A stretch of DNA of 64,000 nt, taken from positions 124,001-188,000 of the forward strand of contig JACKIM010000001.1 of the NCBI GenBank assembly GCA_020638465.1. Direction: 5' to 3'. This DNA comes from Geminicoccaceae bacterium. Its GTDB lineage: Bacteria > Pseudomonadota > Alphaproteobacteria > Geminicoccales > Geminicoccaceae. The position numbers and the translations under genes were made by a program. The first letter of the stretch is position 1. Each line of letters starts with the position of its first letter. This document shows positions 42,377-51,265 of the stretch, piece by piece. The notes under the pieces are model-generated. The model was not told the DNA's origin and did not search any database. It saw only the letters and a list, made by a program, of their open reading frames with translations.

Positions 42377-43726
42377 TCAGGCCGGCAGGCGGATGACGGC
42401 CATCGCCCCTCCGCGCGAGGAGCGGCCCAGCGTGAGGTCGCCGCCGTGTCCCAGGACGATGTCACGGGCAATCGTGAGGCCCAGACCGGTGCCGCCGCTG
42501 CCGGACTGACGCGATCCCTCGACCCGGAAAAACGGCTGGAAGGCCTGTTCCCAGAGCTCCTGCGGAATACCCGGCCCGTCATCCTCGATGGCCACCACCA
42601 CCTCGCGCGGGAGGCGCTTGGCCGTGATGCGGATCCAGCGGCCATAGCGGGCAGCATTGTCCACCAGATTGGCGAGGCATCGGCGGAAGGCCAGTGGCCG
42701 CAATGGCAATTCGATCGTCGGGTCGGCGAGGATCTCGAACACCACATGCGACCGCTCCGCCCGGGCGCGCATGCTCTCCAGCAGCGGCAGCAACTGCTGT
42801 GGTTCGGTGGCCTCGCCCTCCTCGCCCCGGACAAAGGCCAGATAGGTCTCGACCAGGTCCATCATGTCGGCGACATCTTCCTTGAGGCCAACGACCATGC
42901 CTTCATCGCCGCCGATCATCTCCAGTTCGAGCTTCATGCGGGTAAGCGGCGTCTTGAGGTCGTGACTGATGGCCGCCAGCATCTCCATGCGCTGGCCGAT
43001 ATGGCGCAGGATGCGATGGCGCATGCTGTTGAAGGCCCGCGCGGCCTGGCGGATCTCGGCCGGGCCGCGAGGCTGGAAGTCACCGACGTCACGTCCCTTG
43101 CCGAAGCTCTCGACCGCCTGGGCGAGTTCCTTGATCGGCCCGGCCTGCAAGCGCAGGAAATAGACGGCGATGGCGATGAGGCCGATCGAGGCACCGATCA
43201 TCCAGACCAGCAGCATGCTGGTCGTGGTGCTGGTGACGCGATTGCGCGGTGCAAGCACGCGCAGGAGCCCGTCGTCGAGCTGGACATACACCACCACGCG
43301 CGTGGGCATTTCCGAATGCAGATCGACCACGAACGGACGGTCAAGCCTGTCGGCGAAGGCATCGACGATCTTCTCGTCGATATGGGAGAAATCCTGCGAC
43401 CTGATGCCGGCCGCAGCGATCGTCCGGTCGAGCTGGCCACCGGGCAGCAACGTAAAGGTGAGATCGCCGTGGCGACTGAAGCTGTCGAAAATCCGTTGCC
43501 GCTCGCCTTCGTCCTGTACCCCCTTCAACATCTCCACGGCCATCGCGACCTCGCCGGCGACACCGGTCGCCAGCCAGCGGGTCACCACGTCCCAATGGCG
43601 ATTGTAGAAAATCACCGCCAGCACGATCTGCAGGGCCAGGATCGGCAGGACGACGATCATGAAGGAACGCCAGAACAGTGTTCTAGGTACTATGGTACGA
43701 TTCAGGAAATCGCGCAGAGGTCCCAT
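42377..43726 (-). CDS. EnvZ-like sensor histidine kinase
   Basis: A 449-aa membrane kinase. Transmembrane helices at ~20-40 and ~170-193 bracket a ~130-residue periplasmic sensor domain. A HAMP linker follows, then HisKA with AAISHDLKTPLTRMKLELEM, and the ATPase domain with NLVDNAARYG, DDGPGIP and GGTGLGLTIARDI. The domain order and H-box match EnvZ. Its partner regulator is the gene 5 bases upstream. Likely responds to envelope or osmotic conditions; the ligand is unknown. Confidence 0.93.
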   Translation of the reverse strand: MGPLRDFLNRTIVPRTLFWRSFMIVVLPILALQIVLAVIFYNRHWDVVTRWLATGVAGEVAMAVEMLKGVQDEGERQRIFDSFSRHGDLTFTLLPGGQLDRTIAAAGIRSQDFSHIDEKIVDAFADRLDRPFVVDLHSEMPTRVVVYVQLDDGLLRVLAPRNRVTSTTTSMLLVWMIGASIGLIAIAVYFLRLQAGPIKELAQAVESFGKGRDVGDFQPRGPAEIRQAARAFNSMRHRILRHIGQRMEMLAAISHDLKTPLTRMKLELEMIGGDEGMVVGLKEDVADMMDLVETYLAFVRGEEGEATEPQQLLPLLESMRARAERSHVVFEILADPTIELPLRPLAFRRCLANLVDNAARYGRWIRITAKRLPREVVVAIEDDGPGIPQELWEQAFQPFFRVEGSRQSGSGGTGLGLTIARDIVLGHGGDLTLGRSSRGGAMAVIRLPA

Positions 43727-43731
43727 GACGG

Positions 43732-44424
43732 CTAGCGACCGGTACGCAGGACATAGCCTTCGCCACGCATCGTCAGGAGGTGACGAGGCTGACGCGGATC
43801 ATCTTCGAGTTTGCGCCGCAGGCGTGCCATCTGCACGTCGACTGCCCGGTCCGAGCCGCTGATGCGGCTCAGGTCCGCCAGTTCGGTGCGCGAGAACGCA
43901 TGTCCGGGCCGCGCCGCAAGCGCCTGCAACAACGACAGCTCCCCGCTCGTCAGGTGGATGGCCTCCTCCCCCCGACGCAACAGCCCCGTGGCGACATCGA
44001 AGCTGAATGCGCCGAATTCGACCCGTCCGGCCGGTGCAGGCGGCCTGGCACGGCGCAATATGGTCGAAATGCGCAGGATCAACTCGCGAGGTTCAAAGGG
44101 CTTGGCCAGATAATCGTCGGCCCCGGCTTCCAGCCCCTTGATGCGATCCTCGGTGCCGCCGCGAGCCGTCAGCAGAATGATCGGCAGGGCACTGGTGCGC
44201 CGGAGCTCTTGCGTGAGATCGATTCCGCTCTCGCCGGGCATCATCACATCGAGCACCATGATGTCGAAATCGAAATTGCGCAGCTTCGCCCGTGCTTCCC
44301 CGGCGTCTGCGGCCGTACTGACGATATGTCCCTGCCGGGTCAGGAACCGCTGGAGCAGACCGCGCAGCCGGTCATCGTCATCGACGACGATGATGTTTGC
44401 ACCGCCTCCCTCGTCCACATTCAC
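43732..44424 (-). CDS. OmpR-family response regulator
   Basis: A 230-aa two-domain regulator. The receiver domain has IIVVDDDDRLRGLL, phospho-acceptor Asp in MVLDVMMPGESG and Lys in YLAKPF. The C-terminal winged helix contains GEEAIHLTSGELSLLQAL and the recognition region DRAVDVQMARLRRKLEDDP. It forms a two-component pair with the downstream EnvZ-like kinase. The start overlaps the MarR gene stop by 4 bases. Confidence 0.95.
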   Translation of the reverse strand: MNVDEGGGANIIVVDDDDRLRGLLQRFLTRQGHIVSTAADAGEARAKLRNFDFDIMVLDVMMPGESGIDLTQELRRTSALPIILLTARGGTEDRIKGLEAGADDYLAKPFEPRELILRISTILRRARPPAPAGRVEFGAFSFDVATGLLRRGEEAIHLTSGELSLLQALAARPGHAFSRTELADLSRISGSDRAVDVQMARLRRKLEDDPRQPRHLLTMRGEGYVLRTGR

Positions 44425-44912
44425 GATCCATTTTCCGCAGGACGCGGGGAACGCTGCGGCACGCTGCCGGCCATCCCCTGCAACACCTCCCGGAATCCTT
44501 CGACTGCGTTCACCCCGACCTTTCCGAACGCCTTCTTCAGTCGGCTCCGCTGGACAGCCACCGGGTGTTCGAGCGTTGCCATGGCCCTGTCGGTCAACCG
44601 GACCCGTCGCAGCCGGCGATCGCTCTCATCGACGACCACTTCCACCAGCGAGCGTGCGGCCAGGGATGCGACATGGCGCGACAGGCTCTGCTTGGTGATG
44701 CCGCTCACCTGGTGCAGTTCGGTCATCGAAAGCCCCGGGCGTCGAGACAACAGGAAAAGCAACGTGAAATCGTCAAGCTGCAGTCCCTCCCTGTCGAGCA
44801 GCGGACGGATCGCGGCCACGAGCCCCAGATGGGCCGAGGTCAGCAATTCCAGGCTCGTGTCGAGTTCCTCGTCGCGCAGGAACAGGGGATTGCGTGTTGC
44901 GGCCGAAGGCAT
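44421..44912 (-). CDS. MarR-family transcriptional regulator
   Basis: A 163-aa protein with a winged-helix DNA-binding domain: PGLSMTELHQVSGITKQSLS (helix-turn-helix) followed by LVEVVVDESDRRLRRVRLT (wing). Flanking helices would make the dimer. It is the first gene of the operon with the OmpR/EnvZ-like pair, an arrangement seen in many alphaproteobacteria, so it may modulate their expression. Divergent from the branched-chain aminotransferase gene across ~300 bases. Confidence 0.9.
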   Translation of the reverse strand: MPSAATRNPLFLRDEELDTSLELLTSAHLGLVAAIRPLLDREGLQLDDFTLLFLLSRRPGLSMTELHQVSGITKQSLSRHVASLAARSLVEVVVDESDRRLRRVRLTDRAMATLEHPVAVQRSRLKKAFGKVGVNAVEGFREVLQGMAGSVPQRSPRPAENGS

Positions 44913-45208
44913 CGGATCAGGTTTCCCGGCATCGCAACGGCGAAACGGGGCCGGCGCCCGTCACCATCCCGAAATCATCGGCAATTTGCAGAAAACTCAA
45001 GACGTGAAAGTTCGCAGGATTGCAGGCACCAACGGGCCGCAACCGACCGGCTGGTCTTCCATTTCGGCCCATGCGCCTGGCGTTTCCCGGCATCGCACTA
45101 TTCCACTACCCGCCTCGTTGACTCATATGAGGTCGGGTGATAGCGACTGCAATCCTTGAAAATCACTCATCACACGGCGCTCCGCCGGTGCGTTCTGGAT
45201 TGCACGAC

Positions 45209-46075
45209 ATGGCTGACCTCATACCCTACGATGCGCGGGATGGATATATCTGGTTCAATGGTGAAATGGTCGCCTGGCGGGACGCGCGGTTGCATGTGCT
45301 CAGCCACGGCCTGCATTATGGAAGCAGCGTGTTCGAGGGAGAGCGGGCCTATGCCGGCAAGGTGTTCAAGCTCACCGAACACAGCCAGAGATTGATCGAC
45401 AGCGGGCGTATCCTCGGCTTCGAAGTCCCTTACAGTGCTGCCGAACTCGACGCCGCAACCAATGCTGTCATCGCGAGGAACGGGCTTTCCGACTGCTATG
45501 TCCGTCCCGTGGCCTGGCGCGGCTCCGAGCAGATGGGCGTATCGGCGCAGAAATCGCGCATCAACGTCGCCATCGCCGTATGGGAGTGGGGAGCCTATTA
45601 CTCCGATCTGCGGCTGACCCGCGCCATCTACAACCGTCCGGCACCCGATACGGCACCGGTCCACAGCAAGGCCGCCGGCCTGTACATGATCTGCACCATC
45701 TGCAAGCACGATGCCGAGTCGAAGGGTTTCGGCGATGCGCTGATGCTGGATTATCGCGGTTACGTGGCGGAGAGCACCGGCGCGAACATCTTCCTCATCA
45801 TCGATGGCAAGATCCACACGCCGTTGCCCGACTGCTTCCTCAACGGCATAACCCGGCGCACGGTGATCGACCTGGCGAAAGCGCGGGGGATCGAGGTCGT
45901 CGAACGACACATCAAGCCCGAGGAACTGGGCAATGCGCAGGAAATCTTCGTGACCGGCACGGCTGCCGAGGTGACGGCGGTGCGGGCCATCGACGATCTC
46001 ACCTATCAGCTCGGACCGGTCACGCGGGATCTGATGGAGGACTTCCGCAAGCTCACGCGCGGCGAGAGCGCCTGA
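45209..46075 (+). CDS. ilvE: Branched-chain amino acid aminotransferase
   Basis: A 288-aa fold-type IV PLP enzyme that interconverts branched-chain amino acids and 2-oxo acids. Visible are IWFNGEMVAWRDARLHVLSH, GLHYGSSVFEGERAY, the PLP-lysine in APVHSKAAGLYMI, DYRGYVAESTGANIF and the phosphate-binding GITRRTVIDLA then FVTGTAAEVTAV. Length fits IlvE. ATG 45209 is used; an upstream GTG-like extension has no family match. The LOG gene follows after 23 bases. Confidence 0.93.
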   Translation: MADLIPYDARDGYIWFNGEMVAWRDARLHVLSHGLHYGSSVFEGERAYAGKVFKLTEHSQRLIDSGRILGFEVPYSAAELDAATNAVIARNGLSDCYVRPVAWRGSEQMGVSAQKSRINVAIAVWEWGAYYSDLRLTRAIYNRPAPDTAPVHSKAAGLYMICTICKHDAESKGFGDALMLDYRGYVAESTGANIFLIIDGKIHTPLPDCFLNGITRRTVIDLAKARGIEVVERHIKPEELGNAQEIFVTGTAAEVTAVRAIDDLTYQLGPVTRDLMEDFRKLTRGESA

Positions 46076-46098
46076 TCCGCTCCGGTCGGGGAAAAGGG

Positions 46099-46644
46099 AT
46101 GTTCTCGGTATGTGTCTTTTGCGGGTCGCGCTTCGGTCGCGACCCGGGCCATGAACGTGACGCGCGCGAACTCGGGCGCATGATCGGAGAACGGGGCTGG
46201 CGGCTGGTCTATGGCGGCGGCAGTGTCGGCCTCATGGGGGTTGTCGCCGACTCGGTCATGACTTCAGGTGGCAGTGTTCTCGGAATCATTCCCCAAAGGC
46301 TGATGCAGCGCGAGGTCGGCAAGGGCGACATCAGCGAACTGGTTGTCAGCCGGGGCATGTTCGACCGCAAGGAGCGGATGATCGCCGAATCGGACAGCTT
46401 CGTCGCAATGCCCGGCGGGCTTGGCACGCTCGACGAACTCTTCGAGGTACTCACACTCAAGCAGCTGGGCTACCACGACAAACCGATCCTGCTGCTGGAC
46501 CGTGGCGGCTTCTGGTCACAGACGACAGCACTGGTCGACCACGTCATAGCGCAGGAATTTGCCGCTGCCGATGCGGCATCGCTGATGGAATGCATCGACG
46601 ATGTTCCAGGCATCATCCGCCGTCTCGGAAACATCAACGCCTGA
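46099..46644 (+). CDS. LOG-family protein (cytokinin-activating-type phosphoribohydrolase)
   Basis: A 181-aa nucleotide-processing protein (TIGR00730 type). Motifs: VCVFCGSRFGRDP at the start, LVYGGGSVGLMGVVADSV, the catalytic pair in MFDRKERMIAESDSFVAMPGG, and PGGLGTLDELFEVLT. Members cleave ribose 5-phosphate from nucleoside monophosphates; in bacteria many are of unclear physiological role. A purine-rich GGGGAAAAGGG precedes the ATG. Confidence 0.92.
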   Translation: MFSVCVFCGSRFGRDPGHERDARELGRMIGERGWRLVYGGGSVGLMGVVADSVMTSGGSVLGIIPQRLMQREVGKGDISELVVSRGMFDRKERMIAESDSFVAMPGGLGTLDELFEVLTLKQLGYHDKPILLLDRGGFWSQTTALVDHVIAQEFAAADAASLMECIDDVPGIIRRLGNINA

Positions 46645-46777
46645 TCCCGGTCCCGTCGAGGGCAAGGCCGGCCCGGCGAAACCTTCTTGGTCCGCCGGAC
46701 CGCCCGCTACCGGCCCTAGTGCACCGATCCAGACGGATCATACTGATCTGTCTGGATAAATTGATGCAAAAACAAGG

Positions 46778-46826
46778 AACTAGTGCTCGGGTGAATGAAC
46801 GAAGTGAATGCGTCTGAGCACTAGTT
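46778..46826 (-). terminator. Terminator overlapping the secB stop codon
   Basis: An 11-bp perfect stem AACTAGTGCTC / GAGCACTAGTT encloses 27 bases; on the minus strand it is followed by CCTTGTTTTTGC. The stem contains the TAG stop codon of secB, so the terminator begins inside the gene end. Confidence 0.7.
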
Positions 46827-47336
46827 GACCTGCGAACTGCCGTTGCCACCGGCTTGTGCTGCCGCTTCCTGTGCCGCCATGAGACGGCGGCGGAAGAGCG
46901 CGACGAAGTCGATCGGATCGATCATCAGCGGCGGGAAGCCGCCATCACGGGTCACATCCGCAATGATCCGGCGCGCGAAGGGGAACAGCATTCGCGGGCA
47001 TTCGATCATCAGCAACGGCTGCAGGCTATCCTGCGGGATATTTGCCAACCGGAAAATGCCGCCATAGTGAAGCTCGACCAGGAACACGTTCTCGTTGCTG
47101 GCCTTGGCGTCGACATTGACCTCCAGCAATACCTCGAACTGCTCGGCGTTGAGCTGCTGCGCCCGGACATCGACGCGGATCTGGATTTCCGGTCGTGCGT
47201 CCTGCTGCTGGAGACCGAACGGTGCCTTCGGATTCTCGAAGGACAGGTCCTTGGCGTATTGGGTAACGATAGAGATGCTCGGTGCAGCCTGCGACTCGGC
47301 ACCCGTTGCGGCGCCTTCGTTGCTCTCGGTTGTCAT
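46821..47336 (-). CDS. secB: Protein-export chaperone SecB
   Basis: A 171-aa tetrameric chaperone that keeps preproteins unfolded and hands them to SecA. Typical segments: SIVTQYAKDLSFENPKAP, VLLEVNVDAKASNENVFLVE, HYGGIFRLANIP and the conserved IECPRMLFPFARRIIADVTR followed by GGFPPLMIDPIDFVALFRR. Acidic/Gln-rich N-terminus and low-complexity C-terminus are normal for alphaproteobacteria. Confidence 0.97.
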   Translation of the reverse strand: MTTESNEGAATGAESQAAPSISIVTQYAKDLSFENPKAPFGLQQQDARPEIQIRVDVRAQQLNAEQFEVLLEVNVDAKASNENVFLVELHYGGIFRLANIPQDSLQPLLMIECPRMLFPFARRIIADVTRDGGFPPLMIDPIDFVALFRRRLMAAQEAAAQAGGNGSSQVN

Positions 47337-47393
47337 TGTCGTCTCCTTGACATGTATGGACCTTGTATTCCGTCATCGATCCGGGGGCGTCAC

Positions 47394-47930
47394 TCAGCGG
47401 TTTCCCGCCGTGCTGGACGCAACCCGGACAATGGCAGCATTGTCGACCGACTGCCCGGTAGCCGCGAGGATGAATCCCCAATGACAGACAACGAGGATAT
47501 GATCGCGGTCGGCCAATGTTTCCGTGCGCCGCAGGAACGTCCCGGCGCGCTGTTCGATGGATCGGACGCTCTCGATCCGCGCACCCCACCAGCGATCGGC
47601 CAGGGCCGAAAAGTCGAGATCCGGCCAGGCCCGCTGGAGTTCGTCGCGGGAGGTGCCCTGATCGCAACTGAACGCACAGCGCTCTCGTACCAGCGCCTCG
47701 ACCTCGATGTCGACTCCGAGCTTTGCGGCGATGATCGATGCCGTCTGCAGGGTCCGCCGATAGGGACTGGCGATGATCCGGCGAATGCCTTGCCTTTCCA
47801 GCCCTGCTGCCGCATCCATCGCCTGCTGCCTGCCACGAGCGGTCAGCTCCGGGTCCGGAATGCCGGCATCGATGCGCACGGCACCGAACGGCACGTTCCA
47901 TTCCGATTCGCCATGACGGATGAGCAGCAT
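47394..47930 (-). CDS. Histidine phosphatase family protein
   Basis: A 178-aa phosphoglycerate-mutase-like phosphatase. The catalytic motif LLIRHGESEWN starts at residue 2, SPYRRTLQTASII gives the second Arg, Glu in VRERCAFS is the proton donor and the late HW in VVCHWGFI completes the site. Substrate is unknown. It overlaps the fxsA stop by one base, so the two are co-transcribed. It is placed between fxsA and secB, which are normally close together. Confidence 0.9.
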   Translation of the reverse strand: MLLIRHGESEWNVPFGAVRIDAGIPDPELTARGRQQAMDAAAGLERQGIRRIIASPYRRTLQTASIIAAKLGVDIEVEALVRERCAFSCDQGTSRDELQRAWPDLDFSALADRWWGARIESVRSIEQRAGTFLRRTETLADRDHILVVCHWGFILAATGQSVDNAAIVRVASSTAGNR

Positions 47931-48424
47931 CAGCGTTCCGGTCCCGACGGACGTCCCCAGTTGCCGCGCGGTGGCGGCATGTCCTCAGTGTCGACGACTT
48001 CCTCGTATTCGCCGTCGATCACATCGCCCCGCCGTGTCTGAGCGCTGCCGAAAGAGCGGCTCTGGATGTCGATGCGATCACGGAAGCGCGCGTAGACCAT
48101 GCGCCGCAGTCCCGGCCACAGCAACAGGAATCCCATGGTGTCGGTGATGAAACCGGGCGTGAGCAACAACGCACCCGCGACAAGGAGACACAGCCCCGAG
48201 AATACCTCGAACACCGGCAGGGCACCTTCGGCCATCTGCCTTTGCACCGTCTGGATGAGGCCAAGTCCTTGCCGGCGAATGATGATGCTGCCGACCACGG
48301 CGGTGAGAATCACCATGGCGATCGTTGGCCAGAGCCCGATCAATCCCCCCACCTGAATGAAGGTCGCAACCTCGACGATGGGTACCGCGACAAGCAGAAT
48401 AAAGAGAATGAATGCAGGTGACAC
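47930..48424 (-). CDS. fxsA: FxsA family membrane protein
   Basis: A 164-aa protein with a GTG start. FxsA features are ILFILLVAVPIVEVATFIQV, IGLWPTIAMVILTAVVGS, GLCLLVAGALLLTPGFITD and MGFLLLWPGLR, making four membrane helices. The C-terminal ~45 residues are cytosolic and polar. FxsA is known for suppressing phage T7 exclusion in E. coli; the normal role is unknown. Divergent from timA, the usual arrangement in alphaproteobacteria. Confidence 0.93.
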   Translation of the reverse strand: MSPAFILFILLVAVPIVEVATFIQVGGLIGLWPTIAMVILTAVVGSIIIRRQGLGLIQTVQRQMAEGALPVFEVFSGLCLLVAGALLLTPGFITDTMGFLLLWPGLRRMVYARFRDRIDIQSRSFGSAQTRRGDVIDGEYEEVVDTEDMPPPRGNWGRPSGPER

Positions 48425-48605
48425 GTTCCGACCCTGTTTGTTTTTCGCTGCTGGACCTTATATGATGATCAGGTTGGCTGATGTAACCTTCTGTCGAGGC
48501 ATCGTCCAGCGGGCCTCCGGGAGACTTCCTTGATCGGGAGGAATCCTGCAGTTTGCAGGACGGCTCCAGCAGAGCGATAACCAGGACGTAACGTGACCAG
48601 GACCC

Positions 48606-49286
48606 ATGTCTGATTCCTTCGCCTATATCGACATCATCTTCTTTGCCATGGTCGCCGCGTTCATCGCCTTGAGACTGCGCAGTGTGCTCGGCCGCAAGAC
48701 GGGGAACGAGCAGCAGCGCACCGGCATCGGCTCGGCCAACAACCCTTCCGAGAGCGCGCCGGCCAATCCGGCCGATGTGCCGCCGCCCCTGCCCGACATT
48801 ACCGAGGAAATCATCTCCGACATGGAGAACGAGACGCTCAGGAATGGTCTCGTCCAGTTGCGCAAGGTCGACCCGTCGTTCGATCTGCCGGGTTTCCTGG
48901 AAGGCGCAAAGGCTGCCTTTGCCATGATTCTGGAGGCGTATGCCCGTGGTGACCGGGACACACTCAAGCCCCTGCTGTCGGCCGACGTCTACGACAGTTT
49001 CGATTCCGTCATCACCCAACGCGACGTCGAAGGTCAGGACATGCAGTTCGAGCTGGTCTCCGTGCGCAAGGCGGATGTGCATGAGGTCAATCTCGTCGAT
49101 GGTCACATGGCCCGGGTAACGGTGCGCTTCGATACCGACCAGATCAACGCGCTCAAGGATCGTGATGGCAACATTCTTGAGGGCGATCCGACGCATGTCG
49201 AGGAACTTACCGATCTCTGGACGTTCGAACGCGATACCAGCAGTACCGACCCCAACTGGACCCTTGTCGAGACCCGCGCTCCCTGA
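48606..49286 (+). CDS. Tim44/TimA family putative adaptor protein
   Basis: A 226-aa protein with one N-terminal membrane helix (AYIDIIFFAMVAAFIALRLR), a GRKTGNEQQR basic stretch, an acidic/proline linker, and a C-terminal Tim44-like domain (FDLPGFLEGAKAAFAMILEA, YDSFDSVITQRDVEG, VTVRFDTDQINALKD). It is related to the mitochondrial import-motor subunit Tim44; the bacterial role at the inner membrane is not established. It is followed after 7 bases by mltA. Confidence 0.93.
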   Translation: MSDSFAYIDIIFFAMVAAFIALRLRSVLGRKTGNEQQRTGIGSANNPSESAPANPADVPPPLPDITEEIISDMENETLRNGLVQLRKVDPSFDLPGFLEGAKAAFAMILEAYARGDRDTLKPLLSADVYDSFDSVITQRDVEGQDMQFELVSVRKADVHEVNLVDGHMARVTVRFDTDQINALKDRDGNILEGDPTHVEELTDLWTFERDTSSTDPNWTLVETRAP

Positions 49287-49293
49287 CGCCCGG

Positions 49294-50460
49294 GTGAGCG
49301 CCGTTTCACGGTCGGTCATGGCGGCGGCGGTGGCGCTTTTGCTGGCGTCGTGTTCGGAAACCCGCGAGCCTGAACCGACCTCGCCGACGCTCGTGCCAGT
49401 ATCCTTCGGTTCCATCGATGGCTGGAAGGCCGATGACCAGTGGCCGGCTCTTGCTGCCTTTCGTCGCAGCTGCGGTCGTATCGGCAAGGCCGATGGCAGC
49501 CGGGACTGGGGCATTGCCGGCAAGGTCTCTGCGTGGCAGGCAATCTGTGCCGACCTGCAATATTCTCAGGATGCGAGAACATTCTTCGAGAACCATTTCC
49601 AGGCCTACGAAGTTCACTGGGGTGACGAGGATACCGGTCTTTTCACCGGCTACTACGAGCCGCTGCTCCATGGCTCGCGGCAACCCGACGAGCATTTCAA
49701 CGTGCCGCTGCATGCCCGCCCGCAGGATCTGGTGAGCGTGGATCTGGGGCGGTTCTCCGACGAGATGAAGGGCCACCGCATCGGCGGACGGGTCGTCAAC
49801 GGCAAGCTCGAACCCTATGCCGACCGTGCCGCCATCGATGCCGGAGCGATCGACGATGTCGCCCGGCCGCTGCTCTGGGTCGACGATCCGATTGCCAAGT
49901 TCTTCCTTCAGATCCAGGGCTCGGGACAGGTCCGGCTGACCGACGGTTCGGTCGTTCGCGTGGGCTATGCCGATCAGAATGGCCGTCCCTATCGGGCCAT
50001 CGGCCGGGACCTCATCGACATGGGCGCTCTCACTCGCGAGAATGTCTCGCTCCAGTCCATTCGCGACTGGCTTGAGGCCCATCCCGACCAGGCGAACGAT
50101 ATCATGCACAGGAATGCATCCTATGTATTCTTTCGCGAACTGGATGATCTCGCCGGTGAGAGCGGGCCTCTCGGAGCCAGCAACGTTCCGCTCGAACCTG
50201 GCCGCAGCCTCGCCGTCGACCGCAAGTTCTGGTCCATGGGCATGCCCGTCTGGCTCGATACCACGGCCCCCTATCCCGATGGCGAGCGGCCCTTTCGTCG
50301 CCTGATGATTGCCCAGGATACCGGGGGCGCGATCCGCGGCGCGATCCGCGGCGATGTTTTTTGGGGTGCTGGCGACTTGGCGGAATACGCTGCAGGCCAT
50401 ATGAAGGGCCGTGGCCGCATGCTGGTGCTGTTGCCGAAGTCTTCTGCACCCTCCAGTTGA
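49294..50460 (+). CDS. mltA: Membrane-bound lytic murein transglycosylase A
   Basis: A 388-aa lipoprotein transglycosylase. The GTG start at 49294 gives a lipoprotein leader with VALLLASC lipobox. The MltA domain starts FENHFQAYEV and contains GLFTGYYEPLLHGSRQPDEHF, the barrel segment DPIAKFFLQIQGSGQVRLTDG, and the 3D domain with catalytic Asp in RRLMIAQDTGGAIRG followed by GDVFWG. It cleaves peptidoglycan. In alphaproteobacteria timA-mltA-smr are usually contiguous; here lutABC separate mltA and smr. Confidence 0.95.
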   Translation: MSAVSRSVMAAAVALLLASCSETREPEPTSPTLVPVSFGSIDGWKADDQWPALAAFRRSCGRIGKADGSRDWGIAGKVSAWQAICADLQYSQDARTFFENHFQAYEVHWGDEDTGLFTGYYEPLLHGSRQPDEHFNVPLHARPQDLVSVDLGRFSDEMKGHRIGGRVVNGKLEPYADRAAIDAGAIDDVARPLLWVDDPIAKFFLQIQGSGQVRLTDGSVVRVGYADQNGRPYRAIGRDLIDMGALTRENVSLQSIRDWLEAHPDQANDIMHRNASYVFFRELDDLAGESGPLGASNVPLEPGRSLAVDRKFWSMGMPVWLDTTAPYPDGERPFRRLMIAQDTGGAIRGAIRGDVFWGAGDLAEYAAGHMKGRGRMLVLLPKSSAPSS

Positions 50461-50502
50461 CCGACCGCTGGAACACGACCTCGCCGATCGAGAAGCCTTA
50501 CC

Positions 50503-51261
50503 ATGAGCCGTCCGCCAAAAGTCGCCCTGTTCGTGACCTGTCTCGTCGATCTCTTCCGGCCGAGCGTCGGCTTTGCCGCCCTTCGCCTGCTGGAGGAGGC
50601 CGGTTGTGACGTCGAGGTTCCCGAGGCCCAGACCTGTTGCGGCCAGCCTGCTTTCAATTCCGGCGATCGCAAGACGGCGCGCGATCTGGCCATGGCCATC
50701 CTCGACTCCTTTGCCGGCTATGACTATGTCGTTGCCCCGTCCGGCTCATGTGCGGGAATGCTGCGCAGGCATCTGGCCGAGCAGTTCGAGGAAGGAGACG
50801 CCAACCTCGCGCGTGCCCGCGAGCTGTCGCAGCGCTGTCACGAGCTCACCAGCTTTCTCGTCGATGTCATGGGCATGACCTCCGTGGCCGCCCGCGCCGA
50901 GATCGACGTCACCTATCATGACAGCTGCTCCGGCCTGCGCGAATTGGGTATCAAGGGCCAGCCCCGGCAATTGCTGCTGAGTGCCGGCGCCGATATCGTC
51001 GAGATGGACAACAGCGAAGTGTGCTGCGGCTTTGGCGGCACGTTCTGCGTGAAATATCCCGACCTCTCGACCCGCATGGTTTCCGACAAGATGGCCAATA
51101 TCGAGATTTCAGGTGCCGACACGGTTGTGGCAGGCGACCTTGGCTGCCTGCTGAACATGGCTGGCCGGCTCAGGCGCGAGGGATCAAGCGTTCATGTTCG
51201 CCATGTGGCCGAACTGCTCGTCGGCGATCTCGACACGCCTGCCATCGGCGAGGGGAGCTGA
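50503..51261 (+). CDS. lutA: Lactate utilization protein A (Fe-S/heterodisulfide reductase-like)
   Basis: A 252-aa cytosolic protein with two CCG domains: CLVDLFRPSVGFAALRLLEE with EAQTCCGQPAFNSG, then YHDSCSGLRELGIK and NSEVCCGFGGTFCVKYPDLS. It is the LutA/LldE subunit of the LutABC iron-sulfur complex, which oxidises L-lactate to pyruvate without flavin-type LldD. Starts the lutABC operon, 42 bases after mltA. Confidence 0.94.
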   Translation: MSRPPKVALFVTCLVDLFRPSVGFAALRLLEEAGCDVEVPEAQTCCGQPAFNSGDRKTARDLAMAILDSFAGYDYVVAPSGSCAGMLRRHLAEQFEEGDANLARARELSQRCHELTSFLVDVMGMTSVAARAEIDVTYHDSCSGLRELGIKGQPRQLLLSAGADIVEMDNSEVCCGFGGTFCVKYPDLSTRMVSDKMANIEISGADTVVAGDLGCLLNMAGRLRREGSSVHVRHVAELLVGDLDTPAIGEGS

Positions 51262-51265
51262 GGCG

